Source: an uncultured Bartonella sp.
GTDB taxonomy: Bacteria; Pseudomonadota; Alphaproteobacteria; Rhizobiales; Rhizobiaceae
DNA length: 64,000 nucleotides
Direction: 5' to 3'
Assembly: GCF_945277285.1 (NCBI RefSeq)
Contig: NZ_CALYPR010000001.1
Coordinates: 1,116,001 to 1,180,000 of the forward strand
In this document: positions 57,896-64,000 of the stretch, one piece after another
Layout: each line of letters starts with the position of its first letter
Numbering within the stretch: the first letter of the stretch is position 1
Notes under the pieces: generated by a model
What the model saw: the letters and a program-made list of their open reading frames with translations, nothing else
What the model was told of the DNA's origin: nothing
Databases searched by the model: none
Made by a program: the position numbers and the translations under genes

Positions 57896-59014
57896 ATGAA
57901 AAAAGCATTATTGACAACAGTAGCAGCCATTGGTCTTGGTGCGTTTATGAATAGCGCTTGGGCCGATATAAAACTCGGCGTTGCAATTCCGGTCACTGGA
58001 CCGAGCGCGGCTATCGGAGCGCAGATTCAACATGGCGCTGAAATGGCCGTTAAAAACATTAACGACAAAGGCGGCATCAAAGGGGAAAAACTGGTTATAG
58101 AAATTGTCGATGATGCTTCCGATCCCAAGCAGGCTGTTTCGGGTGCCAATAAACTAGCCGGCGACGGCGTACAGTTTGTTGTAGCCCATTATAATTCCGG
58201 TGCCGCATTACCGGCAGCGACCGTTTATGATGAAAATGGCATGCTGGCTATTTCGGCCGGTGTTACCAATCCGAAATTGACTGAATCAGGATATCAATTA
58301 CAATTCCGGGTGTGTGGCCGCGATGACCAGCAAGGTTCATTTGCTGCCGAATTTATAAAAAAACACATTCCCGACCCTAAAGTAATGATTATTCATGACA
58401 AAACAGCCTATGGAATTGGCATTGCCGAAGAGGTCAAGAAAACACTGAACAAGCTTGGCGTCACCGAATTGAGCTTTGATGGTGTCAATGTCGAAGATAA
58501 GGACTTTTCTGCAATTATTGCAAAAATGAAACAAAGTGGCGCAAATGTCGTCTATTTTGGTGGCCTTTATACACCCGCCGGTTTGATGCTGCGTCAAATG
58601 GCCGAGCAGAAAGTTAAACCGGTCTATATTGGTGGTGATGCTTTTGCCAGTAACGAACTTGCAGCAACTGCTCAAGATTCGGTTGTCGGTGTTATGAACA
58701 CTTTCAATGCTGATCCGCGTTCTAATAAGGATAATGATGAACTGGTGAAAATGTTTAGAGCGAACGGCTTTGAGCCGGAAGCCTTCACCCTTTATTCCTA
58801 CGCAGTTGTGCAGCTTTTTGCCGAGGGCATTACTGCCGAAGGCAAGAATCCGCAAAAGGTTGCTGAATATTTGAAGACGAAGGGCCCGTTCAAGACAGTT
58901 CTGGGGCCTTTGGAGTTTACCGAAAAAGGCGATCCGAAAGAGGGCGGTTTTGTTATGAACCGTTGGTATAAAGCTCCAGACGGCAGCTACAATTATTCCG
59001 AGGTTAAAGACTGA
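57896..59014 (+). CDS. livK: Branched-chain amino acid-binding protein
   Basis: Periplasmic solute-binding protein. From ATG 57896 (AGAGGAGA upstream) it has 372 residues with a signal peptide ending AWA (1-23), then DIKLGVAIPVTGPSAAIGAQ and a type I periplasmic binding fold. The frame runs 30 codons upstream without support. Specificity among Leu, Ile, Val or other amino acids is not readable. Last gene before a terminator. Confidence 0.93.
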   Translation: MKKALLTTVAAIGLGAFMNSAWADIKLGVAIPVTGPSAAIGAQIQHGAEMAVKNINDKGGIKGEKLVIEIVDDASDPKQAVSGANKLAGDGVQFVVAHYNSGAALPAATVYDENGMLAISAGVTNPKLTESGYQLQFRVCGRDDQQGSFAAEFIKKHIPDPKVMIIHDKTAYGIGIAEEVKKTLNKLGVTELSFDGVNVEDKDFSAIIAKMKQSGANVVYFGGLYTPAGLMLRQMAEQKVKPVYIGGDAFASNELAATAQDSVVGVMNTFNADPRSNKDNDELVKMFRANGFEPEAFTLYSYAVVQLFAEGITAEGKNPQKVAEYLKTKGPFKTVLGPLEFTEKGDPKEGGFVMNRWYKAPDGSYNYSEVKD

Positions 59015-59041
59015 CGAATAAGGTTTAAAATCAGAAATCAG

Positions 59042-59070
59042 AAAAGCGCGTCTATAGCTACGCGCTTTTT
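59042..59070 (+). terminator. Intrinsic terminator after livK
   Basis: AAAAGCGCGT (59042-59051) pairs with ACGCGCTTTT (59060-59069), loop of 8, followed by further T. Confidence 0.9.
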
Positions 59071-59118
59071 AAGTCGATTGGGCAAAGGTTTTTGACAACG
59101 GCTTCGATCGTTTTTCTG

Positions 59119-59409
59119 TTATTTTTTCCGAAACAAAAAATATGCAGCAACGCCCACAACACCGATGATAGCCAATGTTGTTGTCTTGGGATAATTTTTT
59201 GTTTGTTTTGTCAAATTGTGCGCTTGTTCACCAACAATATCAAGCGCCTGACGGCTTTTGTCCTTTATGGTTCCAGCAATTTCGCCGGCGTCAAAACTGT
59301 TGTCGAACCAGCTTTGATTTTTCGTAAGCGACGCGAGCTCCTCTTTGAGAGCGTGAATTCTTTTTTCGATTTTTTCTTTCGCGTCATCACCATTTAAAAA
59401 TTTGAGCAT
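59119..59409 (-). CDS. DUF883/ElaB-YqjD-like tail-anchored protein
   Basis: 96 residues: an amphipathic helical region (KEKIEKRIHALKEELASLTK), a middle helix with GEIAGTIKDKSRQALDIVGE, and a C-terminal membrane helix (about 74-92) ending FRKK. The layout matches the ElaB/YqjD group, inner-membrane proteins that bind ribosomes in stationary phase in E. coli. Function here is inferred from architecture. It stands alone, convergent with livK. Confidence 0.7.
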   Translation of the reverse strand: MLKFLNGDDAKEKIEKRIHALKEELASLTKNQSWFDNSFDAGEIAGTIKDKSRQALDIVGEQAHNLTKQTKNYPKTTTLAIIGVVGVAAYFLFRKK

Positions 59410-59609
59410 TCTTTTTCCCTTGCGCTAAAATTCTGTATCAGTCAAACAACGACTATACTTCTTGTTATATAGCAATAAATAATGCACGAAAAAGTTCCTG
59501 CCAGTGGCAAATGAGTTTAGCCTGCTTTTTATGTTCTAAGGCAAAAAGCAGCGTTATCGTGTGTGATGGTAAAATATCGAAAAACAGTTGCGATGAGGAT
59601 GGTGTGTGT

Positions 59610-59649
59610 CCAATTCATGAAAGACATAACCAATTCATGAAAGACATAA
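59610..59649 (+). repeat. Tandem 20-bp direct repeat
   Basis: CCAATTCATGAAAGACATAA occurs twice without gap at 59610-59629 and 59630-59649. Identical copies suggest a recent duplication, or paired binding sites. Confidence 0.85.
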
Positions 59650-59735
59650 GAAGCATGTTAAAAATTTGGAAAAGTGAAACGCTTTTTTGAATTTACGGTT
59701 GGGAAAATAACATTAAACCGTTTATAAGAATTCAA

Positions 59736-59751
59736 GATGTCTAAAGACATC
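59736..59751 (+). promoter_or_regulatory. Hairpin in the ispG leader
   Basis: GATGTC (59736-59741) pairs with GACATC (59746-59751) around TAAA. A related AGACATC recurs at 59764-59770. It lies where the ispG 5' leader should be. Confidence 0.4.
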
Positions 59752-59779
59752 GGGTAGTGACAAGAGACATCATCCAAAA

Positions 59780-61015
59780 ATGAACAAGCACGAATATTTT
59801 TCTAAACCTTTTCCACGTCGCAAATCTGTGGCTGTTGATGTTGGCGGCGTAAAGGTTGGTGGCAATAATCCGGTTGTTGTGCAATCAATGACCAATACGG
59901 ATACGGCTGATGTTGATTCTACTGTTGCCCAAGTAGCAGCTCTTGCAAATGCCGGTTCGGAGCTTGTCCGGATTACTGTTGATCGTGAAGAATCAGCTGC
60001 TGCCGTCCCACAGATCAGAGAACGGCTTGACCGGCTGGGCCTTGCTGTTCCGTTGATTGGCGATTTTCATTATATTGGTCACAAATTACTTGCTGAATAT
60101 CCTGATTGTGCAAAGGCTTTGGCAAAATACCGCATTAATCCGGGCAATGTCGGGTTTCGCGAAAAACGGGACAAACAGTTTAGCGAAATTATCGAGTTTG
60201 CAATTCAATATAATAAACCTGTGCGGATAGGTGTTAATTGGGGTTCGCTCGATCAGGAATTGCTCACCCGCCTTATGGATGAGAATGCACAAAAAGGCGG
60301 TCCCCTTTCTACCGACGAAGTTATGCATGAAGCAGTGGTGCAATCTGCACTCATTTCGGCGCATTTGGCAGAGGAAATTGGCCTTGGTCGTGATAAAATC
60401 ATTCTTTCGGCAAAGGTCAGCCAAGTGCAGGATCTTGTGGCGGTTTATACGATGCTGGCGCAACGTTGCGATTATGCATTGCATTTGGGCCTTACCGAAG
60501 CAGGCATGGGTACCAAAGGCGTTGTTGCTTCCTCGGTTGCTCTCGGTATTTTATTGGAGCAGGGAATTGGCGATACAATCCGCGTTTCTTTGACACCGGA
60601 ACCGGGTGGGGACCGTCGCCGGGAAGTTCAGGTTGCACAAGAACTTTTGCAGGTGATGGGGTTTAGACAATTTATCCCGACAGTTGCCGCATGTCCCGGA
60701 TGTGGGCGCACAACTTCGACAGTCTTTCAGGAACTGGCGCAGAAAATTCAGGATAATATTCGTAAAAACATGCCGGTCTGGCGGAAAAAATATCCCGGGG
60801 TCGAAGCACTTAACGTTGCGGTTATGGGCTGTATTGTCAATGGCCCGGGCGAATCAAAACATGCCGATATCGGCATCTCGCTTCCCGGCACCGGTGAAAT
60901 GCCGGCAGCACCGGTTTTTATTGAAGGCAAAAAAGTCAAAACACTGCGTGGCCCCAATATAGCAGCCGAGTTTGAACAGATGGTCGCCAATTATATTGAA
61001 GAGCGTTTTAAATAG
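59780..61015 (+). CDS. ispG: 4-hydroxy-3-methylbut-2-enyl diphosphate synthase (IspG)
   Basis: [4Fe-4S] enzyme of the MEP isoprenoid pathway converting MEcPP to HMBPP. The 411-residue protein has the N-terminal barrel ([20 protein letters not shown]) and cluster ligands Cys305 and Cys308 in CPGCGRT, Cys351 and the NGPGE glutamate. Length suits the alphaproteobacterial form. No clear ribosome-binding site precedes the ATG. It ends within a terminator stem. Confidence 0.96.
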   Translation: MNKHEYFSKPFPRRKSVAVDVGGVKVGGNNPVVVQSMTNTDTADVDSTVAQVAALANAGSELVRITVDREESAAAVPQIRERLDRLGLAVPLIGDFHYIGHKLLAEYPDCAKALAKYRINPGNVGFREKRDKQFSEIIEFAIQYNKPVRIGVNWGSLDQELLTRLMDENAQKGGPLSTDEVMHEAVVQSALISAHLAEEIGLGRDKIILSAKVSQVQDLVAVYTMLAQRCDYALHLGLTEAGMGTKGVVASSVALGILLEQGIGDTIRVSLTPEPGGDRRREVQVAQELLQVMGFRQFIPTVAACPGCGRTTSTVFQELAQKIQDNIRKNMPVWRKKYPGVEALNVAVMGCIVNGPGESKHADIGISLPGTGEMPAAPVFIEGKKVKTLRGPNIAAEFEQMVANYIEERFK

Positions 61016-61038
61016 GTTTTGGTTGCAAAACCTATTTT
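61010..61038 (+). terminator. Terminator overlapping the ispG stop
   Basis: AAATAGGTTTTG (61010-61021) pairs perfectly with CAAAACCTATTT (61026-61037), loop GTTG. The TAG stop is inside the stem. The T run is short. Confidence 0.7.
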
Positions 61039-61279
61039 GGAAAGCGTATCTGCACGTAACGTTGAATTTAAGCTGTCCATATGATTGTCGGGTTTGCTTA
61101 CAAGATAAAATATAAAATTGGCCACGATAAAAATGGTATACACGCCCAATTCGAATTTTTGTGACCATAACCGCCAAGTAAAATGCCGCAATTTCATTTA
61201 AAAAGACGGCAAACGGAAGTGTCCGTTGCTCTGTCAAATTCCCGCTGGATTTTGGAAGAACTTTTTACCAGAAAAAATG

Positions 61280-61299
61280 AATGACCGTTATTTGTCATT
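61280..61299 (-). terminator. Probable terminator of the YigZ-family gene
   Basis: AATGAC (61280-61285) and GTCATT (61294-61299) flank an 8-base loop; on the minus strand the stem is followed by CATTTTTTC, 17 bases past the gene's stop. Confidence 0.5.
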
Positions 61300-61315
61300 T
61301 TTCGTCGGCGAAATC

Positions 61316-61903
61316 TTATTCATTGTTATCAATTGCAATTTTTCCGCCACTTAGGTCTCTTATCCAACAAATGAAATCCTGTGCATGCGGTTTTGGCAGA
61401 CGTATTGTCAGCTTACAGCCAAGATCATCGAAATTCCGGTTTTCGATTTGTGCATGAAAATTCTCAACGTCGTTTTCAACGCGAGATAAAAGGTTGAAAG
61501 GGCAATGGAAAGTCAGGCTTTGCCAATCAACAAGTTCTGTAAGTTCGGCTTTCTGTAAGGCTCTTGCCGCACCACCGCCATAAGCGCGTACAAGACCACC
61601 TGTGCCAAGTTTTATTCCTCCGAACCAGCGCGTGACAATGATAAGGACGCAATCACAGTCTTTCCCTTCAAGTGCGTTAAGAATGGGTTTTCCGGCTGTT
61701 CCAGCCGGTTCGCCATCGTCGCTAAAACGATAATTCTGGTGGAACTTCCATGCAAAACAATGATGGGTTGCTTGTTCTTTGCGGATAATTTCAATGATAT
61801 TTTCAGCTTCGCTCACCGATGCAATCGGGAAGGCGCGCGTTAAAAACCGGCTTTTTTTTATCTCTTCCATTAACTCGACTGGCTTGGCAAGTGTAAATGG
61901 CAT
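61316..61903 (-). CDS. YigZ/IMPACT-family protein
   Basis: 195 residues with the N-terminal IMPACT (UPF0029) fold: KKSRFLTRAFPIASVSEAEN, HHCFAWKF, and the signature FSDDGEPAGTAGKPIL plus RWFGGIKLGTGGLVRAYGG; a C-terminal DUF1949-like ferredoxin fold follows. Biochemical role is unsettled; eukaryotic IMPACT regulates Gcn2. Confidence 0.9.
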   Translation of the reverse strand: MPFTLAKPVELMEEIKKSRFLTRAFPIASVSEAENIIEIIRKEQATHHCFAWKFHQNYRFSDDGEPAGTAGKPILNALEGKDCDCVLIIVTRWFGGIKLGTGGLVRAYGGGAARALQKAELTELVDWQSLTFHCPFNLLSRVENDVENFHAQIENRNFDDLGCKLTIRLPKPHAQDFICWIRDLSGGKIAIDNNE

Positions 61904-62168
61904 GAATTTTCCTAGCGTCCGTCAGATATTAAGGGTGTGGGCCTTTGGCCCGTAGCCAAAGCGTGAAAAAAGCTGCGGCAAGTTGAAAGCCTTATAATAA
62001 GGATGATTTCTCTAAAACGTCAAAACTCAATTATCCGATTATAACAAAGGGTAGGCAGGAAATTTATTACCGGCAATAATCATGTAGCACTCTATAAGAG
62101 ATGAAAAGCCTGTTTACCGATTTTGCCGGCAAAACTTTGACTTCACGATTAATCGCAGTGTCGATTGT
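61904..62168. other. Intergenic region between two minus-strand genes
   Basis: No gene. A 14-bp palindrome TTTTGCCGGCAAAA (62121-62134) lies 35 bases past the ispA stop and may form part of its transcript end. Confidence 0.5.
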
Positions 62169-63071
62169 TCAGCTTTTCCTTTCAATAACAAATTTGGCTG
62201 TCGCACGCAAAATATCGGCTTTTTTTCCGAAAGGTTCCAGAACACTATCGGCTTGCTCCATAAGCCCGGCCAGCTGCCGTCTTGCCCAATCAACACCGTG
62301 AAGGGCGACAAGTGTTGCCTTATTGGCAGCAATATCTTTTCCAGCGGTTTTCCCTAATGCCTGGGTGTCGGCCGTCACATCCAACACATCATCGGCAAGC
62401 TGGAAAGCAAGCCCGATTGCCGAACCGAATTCGATCAATCTTTCACGATCTTCAAGCATTGCATTGCCGATGATGGCTCCTGCTTCACAGGCATAGCGGA
62501 TGAGGGCACCGGTTTTCATTGCCTGTAATGTAATAATTCCGCTTTCATCAGGCTTTTGTGTTTCAGCTTCCAGATCAAGCATCTGGCCGCCAACCATGCC
62601 GCCAAGACCGGCAGCACGCGCAAGACCATTAATGAGTTCCAGACGGGTTTCAGCAGAAAGTTCCAGTTTTTTATCAGAAAGAAAATCAAAGGCTATTGTT
62701 AACAGAGCATCGCCCGCCAGAATTGCAGTTGCTTCGTCAAAGGCTTTATGGACAGTAGGTTTGCCGCGCCGTAAATCATCATTGTCCATTGCTGGCAGGT
62801 CGTCGTGAATAAGCGAATAACAATGGATGGCTTCAAGTGCCAAACCAACGCATTGGGCGGTTTCAATATCGGCATCAAAAAGGCGTGCAGTTTCCACAAC
62901 AAGAAAAGGCCGCAATCTTTTGCCACCATTCAATACACCATGGCGCATTGCCGCAATGAGGCGTGGTGGTCTAATAATTTCACCGGTCTCTATATGGTTT
63001 GAAAGTTTGGCATCCAACATTTCACCAATTGTGCGGGCATTTTTTGCAAGTAAATTGGTAAAATCTTCCAT
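62169..63071 (-). CDS. ispA: Farnesyl diphosphate synthase (polyprenyl synthetase)
   Basis: Condenses isoprenyl units to C15 diphosphate for ubiquinone and undecaprenyl chains. From ATG 63071 (AAAGGA upstream) the 300-residue protein has the first aspartate-rich motif DDLPAMDNDD (90-99), GGKRLRPFL, and the second motif LADDVLDVTAD. Small residues before the first motif and overall length suit FPP synthase, but GGPP synthesis is not excluded. The frame continues 20 codons upstream without support. Confidence 0.92.
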   Translation of the reverse strand: MEDFTNLLAKNARTIGEMLDAKLSNHIETGEIIRPPRLIAAMRHGVLNGGKRLRPFLVVETARLFDADIETAQCVGLALEAIHCYSLIHDDLPAMDNDDLRRGKPTVHKAFDEATAILAGDALLTIAFDFLSDKKLELSAETRLELINGLARAAGLGGMVGGQMLDLEAETQKPDESGIITLQAMKTGALIRYACEAGAIIGNAMLEDRERLIEFGSAIGLAFQLADDVLDVTADTQALGKTAGKDIAANKATLVALHGVDWARRQLAGLMEQADSVLEPFGKKADILRATAKFVIERKS

Positions 63072-63168
63072 TGTGAATTCCTTTAATCTTTGCAAGATGG
63101 GCATGAACAAATCTAACGCTGCCGTCAACATTTTGAGTTAAGCAATAATGACATGGAACGAGGCATAA

Positions 63169-63879
63169 TTGTTGACTGAAAACCGAGACCCGCAAAGCAA
63201 TGGTAGCAAACGGCGTTCAAAAAAACTACGCTTTGCTCTCTATGGCCTTATGTTTTTGTTATTATCCCCGTTTTTGTTGATGGCGGTTTATAATTTGCCG
63301 TTCATTCATCCGGTGTCCACACTGATGTTGCGCGATCAAGTGGCTTTTACACCATATGAAAGGAAATGGGCGAATCTCGAGGATATTTCCCCCAATCTTG
63401 TTTATGCGGTTATTATGTCTGAAGATGGCCAATTCTGTTTTCATAATGGGGTTGATTGGGATGCTTTAACAACAGTCATTTCTCGTGAAGGTGGCCCAAG
63501 GCGGGGGGCATCGACAATTACCATGCAGATGGTGAAAAATTTATTTTTATGGCACGACAGGTCGTATTTACGTAAAAGCCTTGAAATTCCTTATGCAACC
63601 ATTGCCGATTTGGTTTTGCCAAAACGACGGATTATCGAAATTTATCTGAATATTGCCGAATGGGGGCCGGGGATTTATGGAGTGGAAGCAGCCTCACGCC
63701 ATTTTTTTAAACGTTCCGCAAAAGAATTGACGCAAAGACAGGCAGCTTATCTTGCTGTGACACTGCCTAATCCGAGGTTGCGGAATCCTGCCCGTCCATC
63801 ATTAAATTTGACAAGGCTTGAACGGCTTATTGAAAAACGTCTGCGGCAATCGGGAGCCTATACCCAATGTCTACGATAA
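63169..63879 (+). CDS. mtgA: Monofunctional peptidoglycan glycosyltransferase MtgA
   Basis: Polymerises lipid II glycan strands. The 236-residue protein has one N-terminal membrane helix (about 22-43) and GT51 motifs SEDGQFCFHNGVDWDAL, GASTITMQMVKNLFLW and IIEIYLNIAEWGPGIYGVEA. No ATG precedes the helix; two adjacent TTG codons (63169 and 63172) are the candidate starts, and GAGG a few bases upstream supports one of them. Divergent from ispA, as in related genomes. Confidence 0.93.
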   Translation: MLTENRDPQSNGSKRRSKKLRFALYGLMFLLLSPFLLMAVYNLPFIHPVSTLMLRDQVAFTPYERKWANLEDISPNLVYAVIMSEDGQFCFHNGVDWDALTTVISREGGPRRGASTITMQMVKNLFLWHDRSYLRKSLEIPYATIADLVLPKRRIIEIYLNIAEWGPGIYGVEAASRHFFKRSAKELTQRQAAYLAVTLPNPRLRNPARPSLNLTRLERLIEKRLRQSGAYTQCLR

Positions 63880-63987
63880 ATTTGATCTATATTGAATTTA
63901 TTTTGAAGAACAAAATGGCATTTATATCGAAATGCCCATCACAACCGGACTTGAAGAGCTGTTTTTAAAAGGCGGTTTTTTATATTC

Positions 63988-63993
63988 GAGAGG
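63988..63993 (+). promoter_or_regulatory. Ribosome-binding site of a gene starting beyond the window
   Basis: GAGAGG is placed 7 bases from the window end, so a start codon probably lies at or just after position 64001. In related genomes rpmF (ribosomal protein L32) follows mtgA, which makes it the likely gene; this cannot be seen here. Confidence 0.45.
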
Positions 63994-64000
63994 TGTAATA

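Larger units (their letters stand above)
59410..59779. other. Intergenic region upstream of ispG
   Basis: No gene. It contains a perfect 20-bp tandem duplication (59610-59649) and a perfect hairpin GATGTC/GACATC (59736-59751) about 30 bases before ispG. Confidence 0.6.

Overview
The window is chromosomal DNA of an alphaproteobacterium of the order Hyphomicrobiales (Rhizobiales), most likely a Bartonellaceae or Brucellaceae relative. The evidence is gene order (rimM-trmD-rplS-leuC; tesB/glnK/amtB/ftsK/lolA/xth; ftsE-ftsX-ydcF; priA next to atpHAGDC; ispA next to mtgA), an Ala/Lys-rich N-terminal extension on AtpD, CtrA-type TTAA-N7-TTAA boxes and a moderate to low GC content. Genes for leucine synthesis, ammonium uptake with PII, branched-chain amino acid import and acetate activation suggest a less reduced genome than the blood-borne Bartonella, for example a gut associate. 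This placement is inference from gene content only.

Layout. 1-2050: translation genes (end of an unknown CDS, rimM, trmD, a structured leader, rplS). 2139-4267: leuC with a small overlapping upstream ORF, then a GNAT acetyltransferase. 4712-8228: succinate dehydrogenase sdhCDAB. 8620-13305: ubiquinone hydroxylase, tesB, glnK and amtB, the last two each with a sigma-54-type promoter. 13324-18302: ftsK behind tandem CtrA-type boxes, lolA, a very AT-rich island with an orphan four-helix membrane protein, xth. 18451-23670: tripartite MacAB-type efflux system and a YbaK protein. 23755-26809: ftsE-ftsX-ydcF on the minus strand and hpt on the plus strand, with a CtrA-type box between them. 27147-28520: orphan HWE histidine kinase. 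29201-33654: pta-ackA converging on acetyl-CoA synthetase. 34102-38985: SDR oxidoreductase, yggS, leuS-lptE. 39031-39837: a long gap holding a probable gene remnant. 39838-49459: transaldolase-like aldolase, priA, two unknown envelope proteins, then atpHAGDC with a 15-bp hairpin between atpD and atpC. 49986-53139: marR with a drug-export pair. 53298-59070: complete branched-chain amino acid ABC importer with a small membrane protein inside the cluster. 59119-64000: DUF883-like protein, ispG, YigZ-family protein, ispA, mtgA, and a ribosome-binding site for a gene starting just past the window.

How it fits together. Most of the window is core metabolism and envelope biology: TCA/respiratory chain (SDH, ATP synthase, ubiquinone synthesis), isoprenoids (IspG, IspA), peptidoglycan and division (MtgA, FtsK, FtsEX), outer-membrane assembly (LolA, LptE), nitrogen acquisition (GlnK/AmtB, Liv) and acetate/acetyl-CoA interconversion (Pta-AckA against Acs). 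I see no CRISPR array, insertion sequence, prophage, rRNA or intact tRNA, and no clear new multi-gene system. The best candidates for something undescribed are the AT-rich island protein (16780-17256), the rplS leader (1438-1533), the atpD-atpC hairpin, and several perfect inverted repeats upstream of metabolic genes.
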